From Variovorax boronicumulans (GTDB lineage: Bacteria > Pseudomonadota > Gammaproteobacteria > Burkholderiales > Burkholderiaceae_C): a stretch of 64,000 bases of DNA. How positions within the stretch are numbered: position 1 is the first letter of the stretch; the number at the start of each line of letters is the position of its first letter. The notes under the pieces were generated by a model that ran no database searches, was not told where the DNA came from, and was given only the letters and a program-made list of their open reading frames with translations. Of the stretch, positions 19,492 to 28,278 are shown one piece after another. The position numbers and the translations under genes were made by a program. The stretch lies in the NCBI RefSeq assembly GCF_007677875.1, contig NZ_VEDO01000016.1, positions 79,121-143,120 of the forward strand, written 5' to 3'.

Positions 19492-19663
19492 TCGACCCAC
19501 CCCCAGTCTGCGCGCTACGCGCTCCGCCAACCCCCTTGCAGGGGGCGCCGCCAGCGGCATGGCAGAGCCAGTTCCGCGGCGGCCCGCGGCAGGGGCGGCA
19601 GCATCGCGAACGTTCTCGCGCCTGCGGCAAGCGGGGTTGTATGCGGACTTCTAGAATGCTTCG
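19492..19663 (+). repeat. rodA-tldD intergenic GC-rich repeat-like element
   Basis: This 172-bp gap holds a small perfect hairpin CCCCCTTGCAGGGGG (19531-19545) flanked by GCGCGCTACGCGCTCCGCC. In reverse complement it resembles the GC-rich intergenic elements common in Comamonadaceae. It also has the same build (GCGCCCCC-x-GGGGG, then GCG-rich text, then a G-run) as the tandem repeat at the right end of the window. No T-tract follows the hairpin. I see no clear tldD promoter. Confidence 0.45.
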
Positions 19664-21136
19664 ATGATTTCCCGCGAACCCACCCTGGCCCGCATCGCCA
19701 CCGCCCAGCAACTGCTGCTCGATCCCTTCGGCCTCACGCCCGCGCACCTGCAACGCGCGTTGGCCGAAATCCAGGCGCACAAGGTCGACGATGCCGACCT
19801 GTACTTCCAGTACACGCGCAGCGAGGGCTGGAGCCTGGAGGAGGGGATCGTCAAGACGGGCTCCTTCAGCATCGACCAGGGCGTGGGCGTGCGCGCGGTC
19901 AGCGGCGAGAAGACCGCGTTCGCCTATTCCGACGACATTTCCGAGGCCTCGCTGCTGGACGCCGCGCGCACCGTGCGCGCGATCTCCTCCGCTGCGCAGA
20001 GCCGGCGTGCCAAGGTGCCGGCGCAGAAGATTGCGGGCAGCCGTTCCCTGTACGACGGTCTGGACCCCATCGCCACGCTGGACAGCACGGCCAAGGTCCA
20101 GCTGCTCGAGCAGGTGGAGCAACGTGCCCGTGCCAAAGACCCGCGCGTGGTGCAGGTCATGGCGGGCCTCGCCAGCGAGTACGACGTGGTGCTGGTGGCG
20201 CGCGCCGACGGCACGCTGGCGGCCGACGTGCGGCCGCTCGTGCGCCTGTCGGTGACCGTCATCGCTGAGGCCCAGGTGGCCGGCCAGACCCGCCGCGAGG
20301 TCGGCTCCAGCGGCGGCGGCGGTCGCTTCGGCCTGGCCTACTTCGACTCCGCGCGCATCGACGAGTACGTGGACCAGGCCGTCCAGGCCGCGTTGACCAA
20401 CCTGGATGCGCGCCCCGCGCCGGCCGGCGAGATGACCGTGGTGCTGGGGGCGGGCTGGCCCGGCATCCTGCTGCACGAGGCCATCGGCCACGGGCTGGAG
20501 GGCGACTTCAACCGCAAGGGATCGAGCGCCTTCAGCGGCCGCATCGGCCAGCGCGTGGCGGCCAAGGGCGTGACCGTGCTGGACGACGGCACGATCGCCG
20601 ACCGCCGCGGCTCGCTCAACGTGGACGACGAGGGCAATGCCAGCCAGCGCAACGTGCTGATCGAGGACGGCATCTTGAAGGGCTACATCCAGGACGCGAT
20701 GAACGCGCGCCTCATGCGGGTCAAGCCCACCGGCAACGGCCGGCGCGAAAGCTATGCCCACATCCCGATGCCGCGCATGACCAACACCTACATGCTGGGC
20801 GGTGACAAGGAGCCGGCCGAGATCATCGCCAGCATCAAGAAGGGCTTGTACGCGAGCAACTTCGGCGGCGGCCAGGTCGACATCACCTCGGGCAAGTTCG
20901 TGTTCTCCGCGAGCGAGGCCTTCTGGGTCGAGAACGGAAAGATCCAGTACCCGGTCAAGGGCGCGACGCTGGTCGGCAACGGCCCGGACGCGCTGACCCG
21001 CGTGTCCATGATCGGCAACGACATGAAGCTCGACTCGGGCGTGGGCACCTGCGGCAAGGAAGGCCAGAGCGTGCCGGTCGGCGTGGGCCAGCCCACGCTG
21101 CGCATCGACGGCCTCACGGTCGGCGGTACGGCTTGA
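19664..21136 (+). CDS. tldD: Metalloprotease TldD
   Basis: TldD, with TldE/PmbA, forms a cytosolic heterodimeric zinc protease that degrades unfolded peptides and matures some peptide antibiotics. The 490-aa protein carries the HExxxH zinc motif LHEAIGHGLEGD and the conserved MTNTYMLGG. The ATG lies within GCTTCGATGATTTC with little Shine-Dalgarno. No tldE/pmbA is seen in the window. The DAHP-synthase leader begins 30 bp after its stop, so tldD transcripts could run into the attenuator. Confidence 0.96.
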   Translation: MISREPTLARIATAQQLLLDPFGLTPAHLQRALAEIQAHKVDDADLYFQYTRSEGWSLEEGIVKTGSFSIDQGVGVRAVSGEKTAFAYSDDISEASLLDAARTVRAISSAAQSRRAKVPAQKIAGSRSLYDGLDPIATLDSTAKVQLLEQVEQRARAKDPRVVQVMAGLASEYDVVLVARADGTLAADVRPLVRLSVTVIAEAQVAGQTRREVGSSGGGGRFGLAYFDSARIDEYVDQAVQAALTNLDARPAPAGEMTVVLGAGWPGILLHEAIGHGLEGDFNRKGSSAFSGRIGQRVAAKGVTVLDDGTIADRRGSLNVDDEGNASQRNVLIEDGILKGYIQDAMNARLMRVKPTGNGRRESYAHIPMPRMTNTYMLGGDKEPAEIIASIKKGLYASNFGGGQVDITSGKFVFSASEAFWVENGKIQYPVKGATLVGNGPDALTRVSMIGNDMKLDSGVGTCGKEGQSVPVGVGQPTLRIDGLTVGGTA

Positions 21137-21165
21137 CGCGTTTGGATGTGCTAGAGTCGCGCCCG

Positions 21166-21240
21166 ATGTCTGCCTCCCGCGCTTTTTACTTTGCCTACTT
21201 TTGGTTCCCGGAATCCGGCGGACGAGAGGCGCGCGCGTAA
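21166..21240 (+). CDS. Aromatic-rich leader peptide of the DAHP synthase attenuator
   Basis: This 24-codon ORF encodes a peptide whose residues 7-14 are FYFAYFWF: seven of eight are Phe, Tyr or Trp, the end products of the pathway. It ends in TAA 25 nt before a terminator stem. A weak AGAG site lies 9 nt before the ATG. It is best explained as a ribosome-mediated attenuation leader sensing charged aromatic tRNAs, not as a functional protein. Codons 17-19 contain the antiterminator arm CCGGCGG (21215-21221). Confidence 0.85.
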   Translation: MSASRAFYFAYFWFPESGGREARA

Positions 21241-21301
21241 ACAGCAGCTAGCAAAGAACCTCCAAAAACCGCCGGTACCGCAAGGACCGGCGGTTTTTTT
21301 T
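21215..21301 (+). terminator. Attenuator: terminator and alternative antiterminator pairing
   Basis: The terminator stem pairs AAAACCGCCGGT (21265-21276) with ACCGGCGGTTTT (21286-21297) around a 9-nt loop and ends in eight T's (21294-21301). The 5' arm includes CCGCCGG (21269-21275), the exact complement of CCGGCGG (21215-21221) in the leader ORF. A ribosome stalled on codons 7-13 leaves 21215-21221 free, allowing the antiterminator and readthrough. One that reaches the stop covers it, so the terminator forms. This is classic trp/phe-type logic. Confidence 0.85.
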
Positions 21302-21333
21302 GGCCCCATCGATTGCAACCAACGGAAGAGACC

Positions 21334-22452
21334 ATGAGCACGCAACAGACCCCCGACGCCTGGTACGCGAACGTCGAGAAAACCAGCCAGACCGACGACG
21401 AACGCATCAAGGACATCAACGTGCTCCCGCCTCCCGAACACCTGATCCGCTTCTTCCCGATCCGCGGCACGCCGGTCGAGGCGCTGATCGGCCGAACGCG
21501 GGGCCGCATCCACGACATCATGGCCGGCAAGGACGACCGGCTGCTGGTCGTCATCGGCCCCTGTTCGATCCACGATCCGGCCGCCGCGCTGGAGTACGCG
21601 CGCCGTCTGAAGCCGCTGCGCGACAAGTACGCCGACGATCTGGAGATCGTCATGCGGGTCTACTTCGAGAAGCCGCGCACCACCGTGGGCTGGAAGGGTT
21701 TGATCAACGATCCCTACCTGGACGAAAGCTACCGCATCGACGAAGGCCTGCGCATCGCTCGCCAGCTGTTGATCGACATCAACCGCCTGGGCCTGCCGGC
21801 CGGCAGCGAGTTTCTGGATGTGATCTCGCCGCAGTACATCGGCGACCTGATCGCCTGGGGCGCGATCGGCGCGCGGACGACCGAAAGCCAGGTCCACCGC
21901 GAGCTGGCATCGGGCCTGTCGGCGCCGATCGGCTTCAAGAACGGCACGGACGGCAACATCCGCATCGCGACCGATGCGATCCAGGCGGCCGCGCGCGGCC
22001 ACCATTTCCTGTCGGTGCACAAGAACGGTCAGGTCGCCATCGTGCAGACCAACGGCAACAGGGACTGCCACGTGATCCTGCGTGGCGGCAAGGCCCCGAA
22101 CTACGACGCTGCCAGCGTGGCGGCGGCCTGCAAGGAACTGGCGGCGGCCGGCATGCAGCCCACCCTGATGGTGGATTGCAGCCATGCCAACAGCAGCAAG
22201 CAGCACGAAAAGCAGACCGAGGTGGCCGGCGACATCGCGGCCCAGATCGCGGGCGGTTCACGCCAGGTGTTCGGCGTGATGGTGGAAAGCCACCTCGTGG
22301 CCGGCGCCCAGAAGTTCACGCCGGGCAAGGACGACGTCCACGCGCTGGCCTACGGCAAGAGCATCACGGACGCCTGCCTGGGCTGGGAGCCTTCGGTCGA
22401 CGTGCTGCAGACGCTGGCCCAGGCCGTGGCGAAGCGCCGTGCCGCGGCCTGA
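21334..22452 (+). CDS. aroG: 3-deoxy-7-phosphoheptulonate (DAHP) synthase, class I
   Basis: The enzyme condenses phosphoenolpyruvate and erythrose-4-phosphate, the first step to Phe, Tyr and Trp. The 372-aa product aligns with E. coli AroF/G/H throughout: RLLVVIGPCSIHDP, RVYFEKPRTTVGWKG, GARTTESQVHRELASGL, GFKNGTDG and DCSHANSSKQ are all present. The ATG at 21334 has a GGAAGAG site; an in-frame TTG further upstream is unlikely. The symbol marks the AroF/G/H family; which amino acid inhibits it is not claimed. Expression appears controlled by the upstream aromatic leader. Confidence 0.95.
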   Translation: MSTQQTPDAWYANVEKTSQTDDERIKDINVLPPPEHLIRFFPIRGTPVEALIGRTRGRIHDIMAGKDDRLLVVIGPCSIHDPAAALEYARRLKPLRDKYADDLEIVMRVYFEKPRTTVGWKGLINDPYLDESYRIDEGLRIARQLLIDINRLGLPAGSEFLDVISPQYIGDLIAWGAIGARTTESQVHRELASGLSAPIGFKNGTDGNIRIATDAIQAAARGHHFLSVHKNGQVAIVQTNGNRDCHVILRGGKAPNYDAASVAAACKELAAAGMQPTLMVDCSHANSSKQHEKQTEVAGDIAAQIAGGSRQVFGVMVESHLVAGAQKFTPGKDDVHALAYGKSITDACLGWEPSVDVLQTLAQAVAKRRAAA

Positions 22453-22520
22453 AGTCGGGTTTGCGTCGATTGCCGTGGCCTGGTGCCGCGGCGATGCTGC
22501 GCGCTTTGCAGGGAGCAACC

Positions 22521-22832
22521 ATGCGCAGTGAAATGTCGGTGCGGCTGGCCGGTGGCCAGGAGTTGCGGTTTGACCTCGAAGATGCGCCGCCCATGTTGCA
22601 GGAGCAGGCGCGCGGTTGGCTGGACACGCAGTTCGTGCAACTGGAGTGCGAGCCGCTGCGCGCCACCGGCAAGGTCTTGCTGGCCGACAAGCTGATTGCC
22701 ATCGCGCGCGCCGCCGGCCCCGAATTGCTGGCCGATCCGCAGTGGTTCGCGAGTTTTGCGCGCGCCGCGAGCGCGGCGCTGGCCAAGCCGGTCGTGCGGC
22801 TTGACCTGGAGCAGCTGACCGTCAGCTACTGA
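22521..22832 (+). CDS. Conserved hypothetical protein, 103 aa
   Basis: A small, soluble, mostly helical protein begins MRSEMSVRLAGGQELRFDLE. It has no signal peptide, membrane segment or recognisable motif. The ATG at 22521 follows GCAGGGAGCAACC, a plausible ribosome site, which is preferred over an in-frame ATG at 22494. It lies 68 bp downstream of the DAHP synthase and its 3' end overlaps the convergent mpl gene by 7 bp. Coding is supported by codon composition; function unknown. Confidence 0.6.
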   Translation: MRSEMSVRLAGGQELRFDLEDAPPMLQEQARGWLDTQFVQLECEPLRATGKVLLADKLIAIARAAGPELLADPQWFASFARAASAALAKPVVRLDLEQLTVSY

Positions 22833-24223
22833 GCGAAACGTGCCTTCAGTGCGTCGAGCAAACGGGTGTGGATGCCGCCGAAGCCGCCGTTGCTCATGCA
22901 CAGCAGGTGGTCGCCCGGCTGGACGGCGGCCAGCACCTGGGCGATCAGCTGGTCGATGCTGTCGGCCACCTGCAGGCTTTCGCCCATGGCGGCCAGGGCC
23001 TCGCGCGGGCTCCAGCCCAGGCCGGCCGCGTGACAGAAGGCCAGGTCGGCCGATTCCAGGCTCCAGGGCAGCCTCGCGCTCATGCTGCCCAGCTTCATGG
23101 TGTTGCTGCGCGGCTCGAAGATGGCCAGGATGCGGCCGCCGGCCGGACCGATCTGCGCGCGCAGGCCATCCACCGTGGTCCGGATCGCGGTCGGGTGGTG
23201 GGCGAAATCGTCGTAGACCCGCACCGTGCCGCCAGCGGCCGCGACCTCGCCGCGCAGCTCCATGCGCCGGCGCACGTTCTCGAAGCGCTGCAGCGCCTCG
23301 GCCGCCACGCCCGGCGCCACGCCCAGGTGCTCGGCCGCGGCGATGGCGGCCAGTGCGTTCATGCGGTTGTGCAGGCCCGAGAGCGACCAGTGCACCTGGG
23401 CAACGGGCCGCCCCTGGTCGAGCACGTCGAAGTGCTCGGCCGTGCCTTCGGCCGTGAAGCGCCCGCCCGCGCCGAAGCCCACGGTCTCGCTCCAGCAGCC
23501 CTGGGCCAGCACGCGGGAGAGAGCGTCTTCCTCGGCATTGACGACCACGCGGCCCCGGCCCGGCACGGTGCGCACGAGGTGGTGGAACTGGCGCTCGATG
23601 GCGGCCAGGTCGTCGAAGATGTCGGCGTGGTCGAACTCCAGGTTGTTCAGCACGGCGGTGCGCGGCCGGTAGTGCACGAACTTGCTGCGCTTGTCGAAGA
23701 AGGCCGTGTCGTACTCGTCGGCCTCGATCACGAAGCAGCCACCGGGCGCGCCGAGGCGGGCCGAGATGCCGAAATTCAATGGCACGCCGCCGACCAGGAA
23801 GCCCGGATTCAGGCCCGCGCATTCCAGCACCCAGGCCAGCATCGAGGTCGTGGTGGTCTTGCCGTGCGTGCCGGCGACGGCCAGCACATGCCGACGCTGC
23901 AGCAGCTGCTCGGCCAGCCACTGCGGGCCGCTGGTGTAGGTGGCCCCCGCGTCGAGGATGGCCTCCATGAGCGGGAACTTGGGCGTGCCGTCGGGCAGGC
24001 GTGCGCGGGACACCACGTTGCCGACCACGAAGACGTCGGGCTTCAGCGCCATCTGGTCCGCGCCGAAGCCTTCGATCAGTTCGATGCCGAGCGCACGGAG
24101 CTGGTCGCTCATGGGGGGGTAGACGCCGGCATCGCAGCCGGTCACGCGGTGGCCGGCGCTGCGCGCGAGCGCCGCCAGGCCGCCCATGAAGGTGCCGCAG
24201 ATGCCCAGGATATGGATGTGCAT
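22826..24223 (-). CDS. mpl: Murein peptide ligase Mpl
   Basis: Mpl recycles cell-wall peptide by ligating L-Ala-gamma-D-Glu-meso-Dap to UDP-MurNAc. The 465-aa protein starts MHIHILGICGTFMGGLAAL, the characteristic Mpl N terminus (ICGTFMGG distinguishes it from MurC). It has the P-loop [27 protein letters not shown] and DDFAHHPTAI. AmpD, another recycling enzyme, is encoded at 36 kb. A divergent 54-bp gap to the next gene must hold promoters for both. Confidence 0.96.
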   Translation of the reverse strand: MHIHILGICGTFMGGLAALARSAGHRVTGCDAGVYPPMSDQLRALGIELIEGFGADQMALKPDVFVVGNVVSRARLPDGTPKFPLMEAILDAGATYTSGPQWLAEQLLQRRHVLAVAGTHGKTTTTSMLAWVLECAGLNPGFLVGGVPLNFGISARLGAPGGCFVIEADEYDTAFFDKRSKFVHYRPRTAVLNNLEFDHADIFDDLAAIERQFHHLVRTVPGRGRVVVNAEEDALSRVLAQGCWSETVGFGAGGRFTAEGTAEHFDVLDQGRPVAQVHWSLSGLHNRMNALAAIAAAEHLGVAPGVAAEALQRFENVRRRMELRGEVAAAGGTVRVYDDFAHHPTAIRTTVDGLRAQIGPAGGRILAIFEPRSNTMKLGSMSARLPWSLESADLAFCHAAGLGWSPREALAAMGESLQVADSIDQLIAQVLAAVQPGDHLLCMSNGGFGGIHTRLLDALKARFAQ

Positions 24224-24277
24224 CGCGGGATTCTAGGAGTGGCGCAGGGCTGTTCGGACGGGGCGCACAATCAGCCC

Positions 24278-24874
24278 ATGGACAACGCAAGTGCAGAGAT
24301 CGCGGCCGTCGCAGCGCGCATGGTGGTCGACGACGGGCTGGAGTGGGGCGCTGCGAAGCGCCGTGCCGTCCAGCAGCTTGGCCTGGGCCCGCGCGCGCGG
24401 CTGCCCGGCAACGACGAACTGGAGGACGCGGTGCGCGAGCACATCGCCATCTTCTGCGCCGACACGCAGCCCCAGGAACTGGCGGCGCTGCGCCGGCTGG
24501 CCCTGACATGGATGGAGCGGCTGGAGACTTTTCGCCCGCACCTGGCCGGCGCCGTGTGGTACGGCACGGCCACGCGCCGCTCCGACATCTACCTGCAGCT
24601 GTTCTGCGACGACTCCAAGTCGGCCGAGATCCTGCTGATCGACCGCGGGGTGCGCTACGAGCCCAGCACCGTGCCCGGCTTCCGGGGCGACCCGGTCGAT
24701 GCCCTGAGCCTGCACAGTCCCTGCCCCGAACTCGGCGAAACCATCGGCGTGCACCTGCTGGTGCACGACCTGGGCGACCTGCGCGGTGCCTTGAAGCCCG
24801 ATGCGCGTGGCCGCACGCCACGCGGCAGCCTCCAGGCCGTGCGCAAGCTCGTGGTCGAGGAGGCTGCGGCATGA
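24278..24874 (+). CDS. Conserved hypothetical protein, 198 aa
   Basis: A soluble protein without signal or membrane segments. The N-terminal half resembles a helical bundle (MVVDDGLEWGAAKRRAVQQL). The middle WYGTATRRSDIYLQLFCDD is faintly reminiscent of a nucleotidyltransferase Gly-Ser...Asp-x-Asp loop, but the second Asp is Leu here, so I do not assign that activity. The ATG overlaps no other gene; the stop overlaps the TlpA-like start (ATGA), so the two are co-expressed. Function unknown. Confidence 0.75.
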   Translation: MDNASAEIAAVAARMVVDDGLEWGAAKRRAVQQLGLGPRARLPGNDELEDAVREHIAIFCADTQPQELAALRRLALTWMERLETFRPHLAGAVWYGTATRRSDIYLQLFCDDSKSAEILLIDRGVRYEPSTVPGFRGDPVDALSLHSPCPELGETIGVHLLVHDLGDLRGALKPDARGRTPRGSLQAVRKLVVEEAAA

Positions 24875-25419
24875 GGGATCGGACCTTCTCTGCGGCCCGG
24901 CGCGGCGTGCTGCTGGCCGCCGGTGCCTGTGCGCTGGTGGCGGGCGCTGGCGCGGCATGGTGGTCGCGCCGTCTCGGTGCTGCGGTTCCGCCCGAAAGCG
25001 CCAGCTTGTGGTCGTTGCGGAGCGAGCGCCCGGACGGTGGCACGCTGCCCATGGGCGACTTCCGCGGGCGTGCTCTGCTGGTCAACTTCTGGGCCCCCTG
25101 GTGCCCGCCGTGCGTCGAGGAACTCCCCATGATCGACGCCTTCTTCCGTCAACATGGCCCCAACGGCTGGCAAGTCGTCGGTCTCGCCGTCGATAAACCT
25201 GCAGCGGTGCAGAAATTCCTGGACAAGACGCCGGTCGGTTTTCCGGTGGGCATCCTGGGCCTGGCGGGCCTGTCGGTGGTCAAGGAACTCGGCAACCAGG
25301 CCGGCGGCTTGCCCTTCACCTTGGTGCTGGACGCAGCCGGACATGTGGTCGAACGTAAAATAGGGCAAATCACCCCCCAAGATTTGCAACGGTGGGCAGC
25401 GCAAATCCGCGCTTCCTGA
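24871..25419 (+). CDS. TlpA-family thiol:disulfide oxidoreductase
   Basis: The 182-aa protein has an N-terminal signal or anchor with twin arginines (SAARRGVLLAAGACALVAG, about residues 7-25) and a thioredoxin fold with the redox motif WAPWCPPCVEE. It should act in the periplasm, reducing disulfides in targets such as apocytochrome c or other Cys proteins. Its start overlaps the upstream hypothetical gene. No cytochrome-maturation genes are adjacent, so its client is unknown. A 123-bp gap follows before accB. Confidence 0.88.
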   Translation: MRDRTFSAARRGVLLAAGACALVAGAGAAWWSRRLGAAVPPESASLWSLRSERPDGGTLPMGDFRGRALLVNFWAPWCPPCVEELPMIDAFFRQHGPNGWQVVGLAVDKPAAVQKFLDKTPVGFPVGILGLAGLSVVKELGNQAGGLPFTLVLDAAGHVVERKIGQITPQDLQRWAAQIRAS

Positions 25420-25542
25420 CCTCGCCGCTGCAATTCACTTCGTCGTTGATCGGCGAAGAACGTCAAAATTGCCTGCAATAGGCGAAAGTTTGCTGGATTT
25501 GAGTTAGATTCCAGCGTTTTCGTCTGGGCGACAGGAGCCTTC

Positions 25543-26007
25543 ATGGATTTACGCAAACTCAAGACCTTGATCGACCTGGTCTCGGACTCGAACGTCTCCG
25601 AACTGGAAATCACCGAAGCCGAGGGCAAGGTCCGCATCGTCAAGGGCGTCCCGCCGGGCCCTGTGGCCTATGTGGCAGCACCCGTGCAAGCCGCCCAGCC
25701 TGCGGCCGAGCCCGCCGCCGCACCCGCGGCTGCAGCCGCTCCGGCGCCCGCGCCCGCAGCGCCGGCCATCAAGGGCCACGTGGCCAAGTCGCCCATGGTC
25801 GGCACCTTCTACCGTTCCCCTAGCCCCGGCGCCAAGGCCTTCGTCGAGGTCGGCAGCACGGTCAAGGAAGGCGAGACGGTCTGCATCATCGAAGCCATGA
25901 AGATCCTCAACGAGATCGAGGCCGACAAGGCCGGCACGGTCACGCAGATCCTGTGCGAGAACGGCCAAGCCGTCGAGTACGGCCAGCCGCTGTTCGTCAT
26001 CGAATAA
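25543..26007 (+). CDS. accB: Biotin carboxyl carrier protein of acetyl-CoA carboxylase
   Basis: AccB carries the biotin used by acetyl-CoA carboxylase, the first committed step of fatty-acid synthesis. At 154 aa it has the normal layout: N-terminal helical segment ([17 protein letters not shown]), an Ala/Pro-rich flexible linker (about residues 45-75), and the biotinyl domain with EAMKI, whose Lys is biotinylated. A CAGGAG site precedes the ATG. accC follows 8 bp later. Confidence 0.97.
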   Translation: MDLRKLKTLIDLVSDSNVSELEITEAEGKVRIVKGVPPGPVAYVAAPVQAAQPAAEPAAAPAAAAAPAPAPAAPAIKGHVAKSPMVGTFYRSPSPGAKAFVEVGSTVKEGETVCIIEAMKILNEIEADKAGTVTQILCENGQAVEYGQPLFVIE

Positions 26008-26015
26008 GCCACCTC

Positions 26016-27365
26016 ATGTTCAAGAAGATCCTGGTCGCGAACCGGGGAGAGATTGCTCTCCGGATTCAGCGCGCCTGCCGCGAACTCGGCGTCAAGGCTG
26101 TGATGGTCTATTCCGAGGCCGACCGCGACGCCAAGTACGTGCGCTTGGCCGACGAGGCGGTCTGCATCGGTCCTGCGCCCTCGGCCCAGAGCTACCTCAA
26201 CATGCCGGCCATCATCTCGGCCGCCGAGGTCACCGATGCCGAAGCCATCCACCCAGGCTACGGCTTCCTGAGCGAGAACGCCGATTTCGCCGAGCGGGTG
26301 GAGAAGAGCGGCTTCCAGTTCATCGGCCCGACGCCCGAGAACATCCGCATGATGGGCGACAAGGTCTCGGCCAAGCAGGCCATGATCAAGGCCGGTGTGC
26401 CCTGCGTGCCGGGCTCGGAGGGCGAACTGCCCGACGATCCGGTGCAGATGCGCCGCATCGCCAAGACCATCGGCTACCCGGTCATCATCAAGGCCGCCGG
26501 CGGCGGCGGCGGGCGCGGCATGCGCGTGGTGCACACCGAGGCGGCGCTGGTCAATGCGGTGCAGATGACCAAGGCCGAGGCCGGCGTGGCCTTCGGCAAC
26601 CCGGCCGTCTACATGGAAAAATTCCTGCAGAACCCGCGGCACGTGGAAATCCAGGTGCTGGCGGACAAGCACAAGAACGCCGTGTACCTGGGCGAGCGCG
26701 ACTGCTCCATGCAGCGCCGCCACCAGAAGGTCATCGAGGAAGCGCCCGCACCGGGGATCCCGCGCAAGCTGATCGAGCGCATCGGCGAACGCTGCGTGAC
26801 GGCCTGCAAGCGCATCGGCTACCGCGGCGCCGGCACCTTCGAGTTCCTGTATGAGAACGGCGAGTTCTATTTCATCGAGATGAACACGCGCGTGCAGGTC
26901 GAGCATCCGGTGACGGAACTCATCACCGGCGTGGACGTCGTGCGCACGCAGATCATGGTGGCCTTCGGCGAGAAGCTGCCGTTCACGCAGCGCCAGATCG
27001 AGATCCGCGGCCACGCTATCGAGTGCCGCGTGAACGCCGAAGACCCGTACAAGTTCACGCCTTCGCCGGGACGCATCACGACCTGGCACCCGCCGGGCGG
27101 TCCCGGTGTGCGCGTGGATTCGCACGCCTATGCCAACTACTTCGTGCCGCCCAACTACGACTCCATGATCGGCAAGATCATCGTGCACGGCGACACGCGC
27201 GAGCAGGCCATGGCGCGCATGCGCACGGCGCTGGCCGAGACCGTCATCGAGGGCATCAACACCAACATCCCGCTGCACCGCGAGCTGATGGTGGACGCCA
27301 AGTTCATGGCCGGCGGCACCAACATCCACTACCTGGAAGAGTGGCTGGCGCAGCACAAGCGGTGA
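26016..27365 (+). CDS. accC: Biotin carboxylase subunit of acetyl-CoA carboxylase
   Basis: AccC carboxylates biotin on AccB using ATP and bicarbonate. The 449-aa protein shows [17 protein letters not shown], the ATP-grasp Gly-rich loop [12 protein letters not shown], and [14 protein letters not shown] in the active site. Length and ends match the family. It forms an operon with accB and, 5 bp downstream, prmA. accA and accD are not in the window. Confidence 0.98.
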   Translation: MFKKILVANRGEIALRIQRACRELGVKAVMVYSEADRDAKYVRLADEAVCIGPAPSAQSYLNMPAIISAAEVTDAEAIHPGYGFLSENADFAERVEKSGFQFIGPTPENIRMMGDKVSAKQAMIKAGVPCVPGSEGELPDDPVQMRRIAKTIGYPVIIKAAGGGGGRGMRVVHTEAALVNAVQMTKAEAGVAFGNPAVYMEKFLQNPRHVEIQVLADKHKNAVYLGERDCSMQRRHQKVIEEAPAPGIPRKLIERIGERCVTACKRIGYRGAGTFEFLYENGEFYFIEMNTRVQVEHPVTELITGVDVVRTQIMVAFGEKLPFTQRQIEIRGHAIECRVNAEDPYKFTPSPGRITTWHPPGGPGVRVDSHAYANYFVPPNYDSMIGKIIVHGDTREQAMARMRTALAETVIEGINTNIPLHRELMVDAKFMAGGTNIHYLEEWLAQHKR

Positions 27366-27370
27366 GCGCG

Positions 27371-28270
27371 ATGTTCGAACTGCGCCTGCTGTGCCCGGAG
27401 GACCGGGTCGAGACCCTGAGCGATGCGCTGGAGGCGCTGGACGCGCTGTCCGTCAGCGTCGAGGACGCCGACGGCGACACCGCAGCCGAGCAGGCACTGT
27501 TCGGCGAGCCGGGCATGCCGCCGCCGGCCGAGGGCTGGCAGCGCTCGCGCCTCGTGGCCTTGTTCGCCACCGAGGCGCTGGCCGACGAGGCGGCTCTGCT
27601 GCTGCAGGCGCAGGACTTCTTCGCCGGTTGCACGCTGCAGGGCGTAAGTGCCGTTCCCGACGAGGACTGGGTGCGACTCACGCAATCGCAGTTCGCGCCG
27701 GTCGAGATCACGCCGGCTTTCTGGATCGTTCCGACCTGGCACGAGCCGCCGGCCGCGGCGCAGCACGTGCTGCGGCTGGACCCGGGTCTGGCCTTCGGCA
27801 CCGGCACGCATCCGACCACGCGCATGTGTCTGCGCTGGATCGCCGGCCGCGGCACTGGCGGCGACTGGGGCCGCGTGCTCGACTATGGCTGCGGCTCCGG
27901 CATCCTGGCCATCGCGGCCGCCAAGCACGGCGCCACCGAGGTCGATGCCGTCGACATCGACGAGGCGGCTGTGCAGGCCACCGGCGACAACGCCCGCGCC
28001 AATGGCGTGCAGCTGCGCGCCGGCCTGCCCGATGCGGCCAGCGGCGCCTACCAGGTGGTGCTGGCCAATATCCTGGCGACACCCCTCAAGATGCTGGCGC
28101 CCCTGCTCAGCGCCCATGTGGCGCCGGGCGGTGCCCTGGTGCTGGCCGGCATCCTCGCGCGCCAGGCCGACGAGCTCAAGGCCGCCTATGCACCCTACCT
28201 GGCGCTGCAGGTGGCCGACGAGGAAGACGGCTGGATCTTGATGACAGCCACGCGCGGCGCACCGGGCTGA
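27371..28270 (+). CDS. prmA: Ribosomal protein L11 methyltransferase
   Basis: PrmA methylates ribosomal protein L11 at several amino groups using S-adenosylmethionine. The 299-aa protein has the N-terminal substrate-recognition domain, the linker LDPGLAFGTGTHPTTRMCL diagnostic of PrmA, SAM motif I DYGCGSGILAIAA, and the LANILATPL motif. The ATG lies 5 bp after the accC stop. The arrangement accB-accC-prmA is common in beta- and gammaproteobacteria. Confidence 0.96.
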   Translation: MFELRLLCPEDRVETLSDALEALDALSVSVEDADGDTAAEQALFGEPGMPPPAEGWQRSRLVALFATEALADEAALLLQAQDFFAGCTLQGVSAVPDEDWVRLTQSQFAPVEITPAFWIVPTWHEPPAAAQHVLRLDPGLAFGTGTHPTTRMCLRWIAGRGTGGDWGRVLDYGCGSGILAIAAAKHGATEVDAVDIDEAAVQATGDNARANGVQLRAGLPDAASGAYQVVLANILATPLKMLAPLLSAHVAPGGALVLAGILARQADELKAAYAPYLALQVADEEDGWILMTATRGAPG

Positions 28271-28278
28271 GCGCGCCC

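Noticed and set aside
16501..19560. 1,019-aa open frame on the minus strand
   Set aside because: Antisense to the diguanylate cyclase and rodA; low-complexity His/Gln/Arg-rich product with no family features.
21133..21157. TTGACG and TAGAGT as a promoter for the DAHP synthase leader
   Set aside because: The spacing is only 13 bp, too short for sigma-70; the true promoter may lie within or before tldD.
25420..25542. A lost or hidden aroQ before accB
   Set aside because: aroQ often precedes accB in related bacteria, but this 123-bp gap contains no recognisable aroQ fragment, so nothing can be claimed.
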